From Streptomyces sp. ISL-36 (GTDB lineage Bacteria; Actinomycetota; Actinomycetes; Streptomycetales; Streptomycetaceae): a stretch of DNA of 42,868 bases. This document shows, piece after piece, positions 32,561-39,909 of this stretch. Numbering within the stretch: position 1 is the stretch's first letter; each line of letters opens with the position of its first letter. The notes under the pieces were generated by a model. That model was given only the letters and a program-made list of their open reading frames with translations, made no database searches and was not told the origin of the DNA. The position numbers and the translations under genes were made by a program. The stretch covers positions 1-42,868 of the forward strand of contig NZ_JAGGOS010000099.1 in the NCBI RefSeq assembly GCF_018614205.1, read 5' to 3'.

Positions 32561-33310
32561 CTACCGCCCGGTCTCCTTCGACACCAGCGCCACCGCCTCG
32601 TCCACGTCGTCCGTCACGTGGAACAGCAGGAGGTCCCGTTCCGACGCCTTGCCGCCCGCCACCACCGAGTCGCGGAGCCAGTCGACCAGGCCCTTCCAGT
32701 ACTCCGAGCCGAACAGGACGATCGGGAAGCGGGTCACCTTGCGGGTCTGGACGAGGGTGAGGGCCTCGAAGAGTTCGTCCAGGGTGCCGAGGCCGCCGGG
32801 GAGCACCACGAACCCCTGGGCGTACTTCACGAACATCGTCTTGCGGACGAAGAAGTAGCGGAAGTTCACGCCGATGTCGACGTGCGGGTTGAGCCCCTGC
32901 TCGAAGGGGAGCTCGATGCCCAGGCCCACCGAGATGCCCTTGGCCTCCCGCGCGCCCTTGTTCGCCGCCTCCATCGCGCCGGGGCCGCCGCCCGTGATCA
33001 CCGCGAAGCCGGCCTGGACCAGCGCGCGGCCGAGGCGCACGCCCGCGTCGTACTCGGGCGAGTCCGGCTTGGTGCGGGCCGAGCCGAAGACGCTGATCGC
33101 GCTCGGCAGTTCGGCGAGCGCGCCGAAGCCCTCCACGAACTCGGACTGGATCCGCATGACCCGCCAGGGGTCGGTGTGCACCCACTCCGAGTCGCCCTCG
33201 GTGTCCAGCAGACGCTGATCCGTGGTGCCCGGCTGGATCTGGTCCCGGCGCCTCAACACCGGTCCCAAACGCTGCTCCTCCGGCTTCGACGCTCCCTCGG
33301 GATTACCCAT
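32561..33310 (-). CDS. LOG family protein (TIGR00730, nucleoside monophosphate phosphoribohydrolase type)
   Basis: A 249-residue Rossmann-like enzyme with the LOG motifs GGGPGAMEAANKG and PGGLGTLDELFE. LOG enzymes remove ribose 5-phosphate from cytokinin nucleotides or AMP-like substrates; Rv1205 of M. tuberculosis is a characterised cytokinin-producing member. The ATG at 33310 follows GGGAG by 6 nt. The approximately 60-residue N-terminal part before SVFGSART is longer than in plant LOG. The substrate here is unproven. Confidence 0.88.
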   Translation of the reverse strand: MGNPEGASKPEEQRLGPVLRRRDQIQPGTTDQRLLDTEGDSEWVHTDPWRVMRIQSEFVEGFGALAELPSAISVFGSARTKPDSPEYDAGVRLGRALVQAGFAVITGGGPGAMEAANKGAREAKGISVGLGIELPFEQGLNPHVDIGVNFRYFFVRKTMFVKYAQGFVVLPGGLGTLDELFEALTLVQTRKVTRFPIVLFGSEYWKGLVDWLRDSVVAGGKASERDLLLFHVTDDVDEAVALVSKETGR

Positions 33311-33394
33311 GCCCTGCTCCCTCCAGCGATCCACTGATCTTCCGGTCCGGTCAGGGTAGGTCCATTGACGTGACAAAGAGCGAAATGACGGCTG

Positions 33395-34489
33395 TCAGGC
33401 GGTGAGCCAGTCGCGGAGCCGCGCCTCGCAGTGGCTGATCCTGTCGACGCTCACGTGCTCGTCGCGCTTGTGCGCGTACAACGGGTCACCGGGGCCGTAG
33501 TTGACGGCGGGCACCCCGAGGGCGCTGAAGCGGGCGACGTCGGTCCAGCCGAACTTGGGCTGGGCGGTGCCGCCGACGGCCTTCATGAAGGCGGCGGCCG
33601 CCGGGTGGGAGAGGCCGGGCAGGGCGCCGCCGCTCTCGTCGTCGACCACGAACTCGGCGACACCGCAGTCGGCGAAGACCTCGTGGACGTGGGCCAGGGC
33701 CTCGGCCGGCGAGCGGTCGGGGGCGTAGCGGTAGTTGACGACGACCGTGCAGGCGTCGGGGATGACGTTGTTGGCTACGCCGCCCTCGATCCGTACCGCG
33801 TTGAGGCCCTCGTGGTACTCCAGGCCGTCGATGACGGGCCTGCGCGGCTCGTAGGCGGCGAGCCTGGCCAGGATGGGGGCCGCCGCGTGGATGGCGTTGG
33901 AGCCCATCCAGGAGCGGGCGGAGTGGGCGCGCTCGCCCTCCGTGCGCAGGAGGACCCGCAGGGTGCCCTGGCAGCCTCCCTCGACCTGGGCGTCGGAGGG
34001 TTCGAGGAGCACGGCGAAGTCGGCCTCCAGCCAGTCCGGGTGCGCCTCGGCGACCTTCCCGAGGCCGTTGAGGTGGGCGGCGACCTCCTCGTTGTCGTAG
34101 AAGACGAAGGTGAGGTCGCGGTTGGGCTCGGGGACGGTGGCGGCGACGCGGAGCTGGACGGCGACGCCCGACTTCATGTCGGAGGTGCCGCAGCCCCACA
34201 GGATGCCGTTCTCGTCGAGGCGCGAGGGCACGTTGTCGGCGATCGGGACGGTGTCGATGTGTCCGGCGAGGACGACGCGCTCCGCGCGGCCGAGGTTCGT
34301 CCGGGCCACGACGTTGTTGCCGTACCGGTCGACGGTGAGGTGCGGCAGGAGGCGCAGCGCCTGCTCGATCGCGTCGGCGAGCGGCTTCTCGGTCCCGCTG
34401 ACGGAGGGGAAGTCGATGAGCGCGGCGGTGAGCGCCGGACCGTCCAGCGTGAGGTCGAGCGGGGTGTCGAGAGGAGCGAAGTCAGCCAT
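33395..34489 (-). CDS. dapE: Succinyl-diaminopimelate desuccinylase
   Basis: A 364-residue M20-family zinc hydrolase that releases succinate from N-succinyl-LL-diaminopimelate on the lysine/peptidoglycan pathway. Metal and catalytic residues: LAGHIDTVP, GCGTSDMKSG, FYDNEEV and ALLEPSD-like AVLLEPSDAQVEGG, with the C-terminal His in YAHKRDEHV. The ATG has no Shine-Dalgarno and lies 6 nt after TAGGGT, so it is likely leaderless. DapC is encoded 2 kb away on the same strand. Confidence 0.92.
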   Translation of the reverse strand: MADFAPLDTPLDLTLDGPALTAALIDFPSVSGTEKPLADAIEQALRLLPHLTVDRYGNNVVARTNLGRAERVVLAGHIDTVPIADNVPSRLDENGILWGCGTSDMKSGVAVQLRVAATVPEPNRDLTFVFYDNEEVAAHLNGLGKVAEAHPDWLEADFAVLLEPSDAQVEGGCQGTLRVLLRTEGERAHSARSWMGSNAIHAAAPILARLAAYEPRRPVIDGLEYHEGLNAVRIEGGVANNVIPDACTVVVNYRYAPDRSPAEALAHVHEVFADCGVAEFVVDDESGGALPGLSHPAAAAFMKAVGGTAQPKFGWTDVARFSALGVPAVNYGPGDPLYAHKRDEHVSVDRISHCEARLRDWLTA

Positions 34490-34495
34490 GTGCCG

Positions 34496-34501
34496 ACCCT
34501 A
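34496..34501 (-). promoter_or_regulatory. Leaderless -10 box (TAGGGT) of dapE
   Basis: On the minus strand TAGGGT ends 6 nt before the dapE ATG at 34489. Confidence 0.5.
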
Positions 34502-34514
34502 ACGCGGGCTCCAG

Positions 34515-34520
34515 TACGGT
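34515..34520 (+). promoter_or_regulatory. Leaderless -10 box (TACGGT) of the lysozyme-like gene
   Basis: TACGGT ends 7 nt before the GTG at 34528, only 14 bp from the divergent dapE -10 box. The two promoters therefore overlap. Confidence 0.5.
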
Positions 34521-34527
34521 GGGGCGC

Positions 34528-35442
34528 GTGTCCGAGCCCATGCGCCCCGCCCCCCGCGCCCGCCTCGCCAGGTTCACGGCCGCCTTCGCCGTGCTCCTCG
34601 GCCTGGCCGCCTATGTGGCCGTGCACTACATCACGGGTTCCAAGGGTGCTCCCGGGTGCAGTGTGGGCAGTGGCGAGAACACGTACGAGTTCACCCCGGA
34701 GCAGGCCTCGAACGCCGCCACGATCTCGGCCGTGGGCACCACCCGCCGGATGCCGGAGCGGGCGGTGACCATCGCACTGGCGACGGCGCTCCAGGAGTCG
34801 GCGCTGCGCAACATCGAGCACGGCGACCGTGATTCGCTCGGGCTCTTCCAGCAGCGCCCCTCGCAGGGCTGGGGCACCCCGGAGCAGATCCTGGACCCGG
34901 TGTACTCCTCGGGGAAGTTCTACGAGGGTCTGGCGAAGGTCCCCGGCTATTCGCGGCTCCCGCTGACCGTGGCGGCGCAGAAGGTGCAGCGCAGTGGTTT
35001 CCCGCAGGCGTACGCCAAGCACGAGCCGGACGCGGTGCTGCTCTCGGCGGCGCTGACGGGCCGCTCGGCGGCCGCCCTGCGCTGTACGACGAGCGCGGCG
35101 CGGGAAGGACGGCCGGGCGATCCGGCGAAGGTCAGGGCGGAGCTGGTCCGCGCCTTCGGCGAGAAGGCCGCCCCCAAGGCGTCGGCGACGACGGCCGGCA
35201 GCGCCGGGGCGCACGCGAGCGGCTCCTCGGTCGTCCTGTCCGTGCCCGTCCGCGCGACCACGGGCACGGACGCGCAGCGGGGCTGGGAGCTCGCTCACTG
35301 GGCGGTGGCGCGGGCGGACGAGCTGCGGATCGTGGAGGTCTCGTACGCGGACAAGGTCTGGCGTGCGGGTGATGCCTCGGGGAACTGGATGAACGCGGCC
35401 GACGGGGGCGACGGAACCGTCCGGATGCGCCTCGCGCGCTAG
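34528..35442 (+). CDS. Membrane-anchored protein with lysozyme-like domain
   Basis: A 304-residue protein with an N-terminal membrane anchor (FTAAFAVLLGLAAYVAVHYI) and an extracytoplasmic part. Residues of about 75-165 show ATALQESALRNIEHGDRDSL then GLFQQRPSQGWG, a Glu-containing pattern like goose-type/transglycosylase lysozymes. A Ser/Ala linker and a conserved WELAHWAVARADEL end follow. Many streptomycete homologues carry the label 'heavy metal transporter', which I see no reason to accept. The GTG at 34528 fits a leaderless promoter; GTG 34519 and ATG 34540 are alternatives. Confidence 0.7.
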   Translation: MSEPMRPAPRARLARFTAAFAVLLGLAAYVAVHYITGSKGAPGCSVGSGENTYEFTPEQASNAATISAVGTTRRMPERAVTIALATALQESALRNIEHGDRDSLGLFQQRPSQGWGTPEQILDPVYSSGKFYEGLAKVPGYSRLPLTVAAQKVQRSGFPQAYAKHEPDAVLLSAALTGRSAAALRCTTSAAREGRPGDPAKVRAELVRAFGEKAAPKASATTAGSAGAHASGSSVVLSVPVRATTGTDAQRGWELAHWAVARADELRIVEVSYADKVWRAGDASGNWMNAADGGDGTVRMRLAR

Positions 35443-35842
35443 GCACGGTCGGTCCGGCGGTCGCGGAAGCCTCGGCAGCCGAGGAAGGCGCGGTGAAGCG
35501 CCGCGGTCCTTCGCACGCGACTCGCACAACGGTCGAGCACCCGTACGGGAATTCACCCGGTCGCGTCAGACGTCGTAAACCCGGGCCGGAGCATGCGACA
35601 CCGCTTCGACCCGGTCTCCCACCGACCTGTCGGGCCACGGCAGATCCGTTGTGGGGCAAGGGAAGTGACGGTTCGGCAACGGACCGCGGACCGGCGTCTC
35701 CGTCCGCCTTCCTCCCCGCCCGACAATACGACGCATTGCCAACTCTTTACCTTCGGTCGCCGCAACCTCCCCCGCCCTCACGGCGGTTGTCACTGCGTCC
35801 GAACGCCGGACACCGCAATGTCCTCTCCGTCGAAGGAGCACC
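35443..35842. other. 400-bp intergenic region
   Basis: No convincing gene. CTCGG-CAG-CCGAG near 35471 is a short hairpin after the lysozyme-like gene. The part from about 35725 to 35765 (GACAATACGACGCATTGCC, CTCTTTACC) is AT-richer and probably holds the promoter of the secreted-protein gene, but I cannot fix the boxes. Confidence 0.4.
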
Positions 35843-36223
35843 ATGTCCCTCCCCCTGACCCGTCGGATCGCCCGCGCCGCCCTCCTCGTCGCGGCCGGCG
35901 CAGCCCCCGTGGTCGGTGCGGCCGGCTCCGCAAGCGCCCTGGACCACAGCCTCGCGCCCACCGGCGCGCTCTCCGGCATCAGCTCGCTCGACGGCGCCGC
36001 TGTCGGCAAGGTCGTCGGCAGCGCGTCGCAGGCTGCCCCCGGTGTCGCCGGCGACGCCGGTGGCAAGGTCGTCGGCAAGGCCGCGCCGGTCGCCGGCAAG
36101 ACCGTCGGCAAGCTGAGCAAGAAGGCCACCGAGACCGCCGGGGCCCCGGCGACGGACGCCGTCGGCGAGGCCCTGCCGACCCAGGGCGTGGCGTCGCTGG
36201 GCGGCCTGCCCATCGGCGGCTGA
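35843..36223 (+). CDS. Small secreted Gly/Val/Lys/Ala-rich protein
   Basis: A 126-residue protein with a signal peptide (MSLPLTRRIARAALLVAAGA, cleavage after about AGSASA) and a mature part with repeated GKVVG, GKAAP and GKTVG motifs. The ATG has AAGGAG six bases upstream. Homologues in Streptomyces are sometimes labelled 'ATP-binding protein' because of the GK pattern, but no P-loop GxxxxGK[ST] is present. It is likely a cell-surface or secreted protein of unknown role. Confidence 0.75.
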   Translation: MSLPLTRRIARAALLVAAGAAPVVGAAGSASALDHSLAPTGALSGISSLDGAAVGKVVGSASQAAPGVAGDAGGKVVGKAAPVAGKTVGKLSKKATETAGAPATDAVGEALPTQGVASLGGLPIGG

Positions 36224-36239
36224 CCGCCACCGTCCACGT

Positions 36240-36277
36240 GCGAGGGCCCGGGGAGCGTCCGCTCCCCGGGCCCTCGC
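36240..36277. terminator. Perfect 18-bp-stem hairpin
   Basis: GCGAGGGCCCGGGGAGCG (36240-36257) and CGCTCCCCGGGCCCTCGC (36260-36277) are exact complements around two bases. It lies between the secreted-protein gene and convergent dapC. Confidence 0.85.
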
Positions 36278-36289
36278 GCGTCCACGCCG

Positions 36290-37396
36290 TCAGCCGAGCC
36301 GCTTGACCACCGCCTCGACGCGCTCGTCGGTCGCGGTGAAGGCCACGCGCACGAACCGCTCCCCCGCCTCCCCGTAGAAGTCCCCGGGCGCGACCAGGAT
36401 GCCCTTCTCGGCCAGGTGGGCCACCGTCTCCCAGCACGGCTCGTCCCGGGTCGCCCACAGGTAGAGGCTGGCCTCGCTGTGCTCGATCCGGAAGCCGTGC
36501 GCCTCCAGGGCCGCCCGCAGCGCCGTGCGCCGGGTCGCGTACCGCTCGCGCTGCTCGGCCACGTGCGCGTCGTCACCGAGGGCCGCGACGGTGGCGGCCT
36601 GCACGGGCGCGGGCGTCATCATGCCGCCGTGCTTGCGGATCAGCAGCAGCTCCGCCAGGACGTCCGCGTCGCCCGCGACGAAGGCGGCGCGGTAGCCGGC
36701 CAGGTTGGAGCGCTTGGAGAGCGAGTGGACGGCGACGATGCCCTCGTACGAACCGCCGCAGACGTCCGGGTGGAGCACGGAGACCGGGTCGGCCTCCCAG
36801 CCCAGCTCCAGGTAGCACTCGTCGGAGAAGACGAGGACGCCGTGCTCGCGCGCCCAGGCCACGATCCGGGTCAGCTCGTCCCTGCCCAGGACCTTGCCCG
36901 TGGGGTTGGAGGGCGAGTTGAGCCAGAGCAGCTTCAGGCCGCTGGGGTCCAGCTCCGTGGGGTCGTCGTAGACGACGGGGGTGGCGCCGCAGAGCCGGGC
37001 GCCGACCTCGTACGTCGGGTAGGCGAGGCGCGGGTAGGCGACCCGGTCCCCGGCGACCAGCCCCAGCTGGGTCGGCAGCCAGGCCACCAGCTCCTTGGAG
37101 CCGACCACCGGCAGCACGTTCCGGTGGCCGAAGCCGACCGCGCCCAGGCGCCGCTCGCACCAGCCCGTGAGCGCGTCCCGCAGCGCGGTGGTCCCCCACA
37201 CCGTGGGATAGCCCGGCGAGTCGGCGGCCGCGACGAGCGCCCGCTGGATCAGCTCGGGAACCGGGTCGACCGGCGTGCCCACGGAGAGGTCCACGATGCC
37301 GTCCGGGTGGGCGGCGGCCGTCTTCTTGTACGGCTCCAGCTTGTCCCAGGGGAAGACGGGCAGGCGCGAAGAGACGGCGCCCGAGACTGCGCTCAC
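36290..37396 (-). CDS. dapC: Succinyldiaminopimelate aminotransferase
   Basis: A 368-residue class I/II PLP-dependent aminotransferase of the actinobacterial DapC group, converting N-succinyl-2-amino-6-ketopimelate to succinyl-LL-diaminopimelate with glutamate. Motifs: FPWDKLEPYKK near the N-terminus, LNSPSNPTGKVL, FSDECYLELGW and the PLP lysine in HSLSKRSNLAGYR. The GTG at 37396 is preceded by AGGAAGTGA at a longer than ideal distance. It follows the ferredoxin gene by 83 bp on the same strand, a pairing typical of Actinobacteria. Confidence 0.92.
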   Translation of the reverse strand: MSAVSGAVSSRLPVFPWDKLEPYKKTAAAHPDGIVDLSVGTPVDPVPELIQRALVAAADSPGYPTVWGTTALRDALTGWCERRLGAVGFGHRNVLPVVGSKELVAWLPTQLGLVAGDRVAYPRLAYPTYEVGARLCGATPVVYDDPTELDPSGLKLLWLNSPSNPTGKVLGRDELTRIVAWAREHGVLVFSDECYLELGWEADPVSVLHPDVCGGSYEGIVAVHSLSKRSNLAGYRAAFVAGDADVLAELLLIRKHGGMMTPAPVQAATVAALGDDAHVAEQRERYATRRTALRAALEAHGFRIEHSEASLYLWATRDEPCWETVAHLAEKGILVAPGDFYGEAGERFVRVAFTATDERVEAVVKRLG

Positions 37397-37433
37397 GAGT
37401 TGGCTCACTTCCTCGTACGTACGGAAAACGCGT

Positions 37434-37468
37434 CGGTCCCGTACAGCGGGCGAGGCCGTACGGGACCG
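37434..37468 (-). terminator. Hairpin between fdxA and dapC
   Basis: CGGTCCCGTAC (37434-37444) pairs perfectly with GTACGGGACCG (37458-37468). It falls in the 83-bp gap between two genes of the same operon-like pair, so it may attenuate or separate dapC transcription. Confidence 0.55.
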
Positions 37469-37479
37469 AGGGCGGTTGA

Positions 37480-37800
37480 TCAGCCGTTCTGCGGCGGCAG
37501 AGCGGCGATGAAGGGGTGGTCGCGCTCGATCAGGCCGAGCTTGGAGGCACCACCGGGCGAACCGAGCTCGTCGAAGAACTCGACGTTCGCCTTGTAGTAG
37601 TCCTTCCACTCCTCCGGGGTGTCGTCCTCGTAGAAGATGGCCTCGACCGGGCAGACCGGCTCACAAGCACCACAGTCGACGCATTCGTCCGGGTGGATGT
37701 ACAAGGACCGGGAGCCCTCGTAGATGCAGTCGACGGGGCACTCCTCGATGCATGCCTTGTCCTTGACGTCGACACAAGGCTGCGCGATGACGTAGGTCAC
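37480..37800 (-). CDS. fdxA: 7Fe ferredoxin (3Fe-4S/4Fe-4S)
   Basis: A 106-residue ferredoxin. CVDVKDKACIEECPVDCIY and CVDCGACEPVCPVEAIFYE supply the cysteines of a 3Fe-4S and a 4Fe-4S cluster, and the acidic C-terminal extension is typical of actinobacterial FdxA/FdxC. It carries electrons in the cytoplasm, often to P450 or other oxidoreductases. The GTG at 37800 has AGGAGG nine bases upstream. Its mycobacterial counterpart beside dapC is fdxC (Rv1177). Confidence 0.95.
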   Translation of the reverse strand: MTYVIAQPCVDVKDKACIEECPVDCIYEGSRSLYIHPDECVDCGACEPVCPVEAIFYEDDTPEEWKDYYKANVEFFDELGSPGGASKLGLIERDHPFIAALPPQNG

Positions 37801-37912
37801 GCTGTCGTTCCTCCTCGGTAGGGCTGGTCTGCGCGGGAGCGCGGCGTCGTCGATGCCCGCCCCTAGTATCTCCGTTCTTGGGGACGATCCGAACAGGAGG
37901 GGCGGACAAGCT

Positions 37913-38914
37913 GTGGAATTCACCGCCGGAGGGCGCCTTGAGGTGCGCATCACCCGCGCTGACGTGGGGAAACGTGTCTCAGTTCGGTACGTGACGGAGG
38001 CGGCCGATCCGGGCGGGAGGTTCACCGACGCGGTCGGCGTTCTCACATCCTGGGACGAAGGTGTGCTGCTGATCACACGCCGCGACGGTCAGAGCGTCCG
38101 GATCGCGGAATCCGCCCTGGTCGCGGGCAAGGCCGTCCCCGCCGCGCCGGCCCGCAGGCGCGGTCCCGCGGCCTCCTTCGAGGAGCTGGCCCGGGCCACC
38201 GCGCGCGCCTGGGAGCCGGTGGAGAGCGAGCCGCTCGGCGGGTGGACGCTGCGGGCGGCCGCCGGATTCACCCGGCGGGCGAACTCGGTGCTTCCGCTGG
38301 GCGACCCCGGCCTGCCGCTGGACTCCGCCCTCGACCGGGTGCGGGAGTGGTACGCCGTACGGGGTCTTCCGGCGTACGTGCAGACGGCGACCGGCGCCGA
38401 GGGCACGCAGGAACTCCTCTGCGCGGAGCTGGAGCGCCGGGGCTGGCGGAGCGAGGTCACGGCGGAGGTACGGATCGCGGGCCTCGCCCCGATCGGCGAC
38501 CTGGACGCGGACGTGGACCGGGTACGGCTGTCCCGCTCCCTGGACGAGTCCTGGCTACGGCGCTACAACCGCGCGGGTGTGCCCGGACCCCATGTGCTCA
38601 AGGTCCTGGAAAGCGGGCCGAGTGTGTGGTTCGCATCCGTACCGGGCACGGGTGACATACCGGCCGCCATCGGACGCTGTGTGGTGGACGGCCGCTGGGC
38701 CGGCTTCATGGCGGTGGAGGTCGACCCGGCGTACCGGCGCCAGGGGCTGGCCTCGGCCGTCATGACGGCGCTCGCCCGGCGCGCCCTCGACGAGGGCGCC
38801 TCGGCGGCCTGGCTCCAGGTGGAGACGGACAACGGCGGGGCGCGGGCGCTGTACGAGGGCATGGACTTCGCGGTCCATCACCACTACCACCACTACCGAG
38901 CGGCGGAGGCGTGA
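37913..38914 (+). CDS. GNAT-family N-acetyltransferase with N-terminal extra domain
   Basis: A 333-residue protein. Residues 1-85 form a small beta-rich domain (GGRLEVRITRADVGKRVSVR) not found in ordinary GNATs; the C-terminal half is a GNAT fold with the acetyl-CoA loop AVEVDPAYRRQGLASAVMTA and the late motif NGGARALYEGMDF. The C-terminus is histidine-rich (VHHHYHHYR). The GTG has AGGAGG 12 nt upstream, and TAGTAT at 37864-37869 may be its -10 box. It is divergent from fdxA. The stop overlaps the next start (GTGA). Acceptor unknown. Confidence 0.82.
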   Translation: MEFTAGGRLEVRITRADVGKRVSVRYVTEAADPGGRFTDAVGVLTSWDEGVLLITRRDGQSVRIAESALVAGKAVPAAPARRRGPAASFEELARATARAWEPVESEPLGGWTLRAAAGFTRRANSVLPLGDPGLPLDSALDRVREWYAVRGLPAYVQTATGAEGTQELLCAELERRGWRSEVTAEVRIAGLAPIGDLDADVDRVRLSRSLDESWLRRYNRAGVPGPHVLKVLESGPSVWFASVPGTGDIPAAIGRCVVDGRWAGFMAVEVDPAYRRQGLASAVMTALARRALDEGASAAWLQVETDNGGARALYEGMDFAVHHHYHHYRAAEA

Positions 38915-39747
38915 GCGAGGTGACCGACGCGACCGACTGGCGGCAGGAGTTCGCGGAGGAGGCCCGGGCGGAGCGGCCGGACCTGGCGCGGCTCTGCCTG
39001 CTGATCGGCGCGGAGGCGGATCCGTCGGTGACCCGGGCGGACCTGGACGCGGCGGAGATCGAACTGGACCGGCTCGCCGGCGAACTGCCGTACGGCGTCC
39101 GGGATCCGGCGGGCTGGATGACGGCACTCGCCCGGCTGCTCGGCGGGCGGTACGGCTTCCACGGCACACCGGCCGACTACCTGCGCCTGGAGTCCTCGCT
39201 GCTGCACGAGGTCCTGCGCCGCCGGCGGGGCCTGCCGATCCTGCTCTCGGTCGTCTGGATGGAGGTGGCCCGCCGGGCCGGTGCGCCGGTGTACGGGCTC
39301 GGCCTCCCGGGGCACTTCGTCGTGGGTTTCGGCGACCCGGCGGACCAGCTCCTCTCGGACCCGTTCGCGGGCGGCCGGGCGATGACGGGCATGGACGCGG
39401 AGCTGCTGGTGGCGGGCGCGACGGGCGAGCCCCTGGAGCCCTCGATGCTGCGCCCGGCGAGCCCGCTGGAGATCGTCCTGCGCATCCTGAACAACATCCG
39501 CGGCTGGGCCTCACCGCGGCCGGAGCGCTCGGGCGTCGCGCTGTGGGCGGTGGAACTGTCCCTGCTGCTGCCCTCCCACCCGGCGCGGCTGCGCTACGAG
39601 CACGCGGAGCTGCTGGTGCAGCGGGGCGAGTTCCTGGCGGGGGCGGCGGAGATGGAGGCGTACGCCTCGGTCGTCGACGCCGTCGAACCGAGCGCGGCGG
39701 CCACGATCAGGAACCGTGCGCAGGCGGCACGCGCGCTGCTGAACTAG
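38911..39747 (+). CDS. Transglutaminase-like (SirB1-type) protein
   Basis: A 278-residue protein. The stretch ESSLLHEVLRRRRGLPILLS and LGLPGHFVVGF match the SirB1/Transglut_core2 domain, with the catalytic-His region PGHFVV; the usual Cys is not obvious (SLLHEV in its place), so protease activity is doubtful. The C-terminal 100 residues look like tetratricopeptide helices (EHAELLVQRGEFLAGAAEME). The GTG overlaps the GNAT stop by 4 bp, so the two are translationally coupled. Confidence 0.8.
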   Translation: MSEVTDATDWRQEFAEEARAERPDLARLCLLIGAEADPSVTRADLDAAEIELDRLAGELPYGVRDPAGWMTALARLLGGRYGFHGTPADYLRLESSLLHEVLRRRRGLPILLSVVWMEVARRAGAPVYGLGLPGHFVVGFGDPADQLLSDPFAGGRAMTGMDAELLVAGATGEPLEPSMLRPASPLEIVLRILNNIRGWASPRPERSGVALWAVELSLLLPSHPARLRYEHAELLVQRGEFLAGAAEMEAYASVVDAVEPSAAATIRNRAQAARALLN

Positions 39748-39770
39748 GACGTGCTCTTTCGGTTCAGACC

Positions 39771-39820
39771 CGATCAGGCCTGATCAGGCGAGAACAGGTC
39801 TGAACAGGTCTGAACAGGCC
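39771..39820. repeat. Array of five 10-bp repeats with internal palindromes
   Basis: Consecutive decamers cgatcaggcc, tgatcaggcg, agaacaggtc, tgaacaggtc and tgaacaggcc share a (T)GA-T/A-CAGG core at an exact 10-bp period. GATCAGGCCTGATC (39772-39785) is a perfect 14-bp palindrome. GTTCAGACC (39762-39770) can pair with GGTCTGAAC at 39797-39805 or 39807-39815. The array lies between two convergent genes and may act as a terminator or protein-binding site. Confidence 0.75.
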
Positions 39821-39909
39821 GATCGGATCGGATCCCAGCGGGCTGGGCCGGACCCGGACGCCGGAAACCCGGCGGGACCGGCAGGGCGCAACCCGGCCTC
39901 CCGTGAGGC

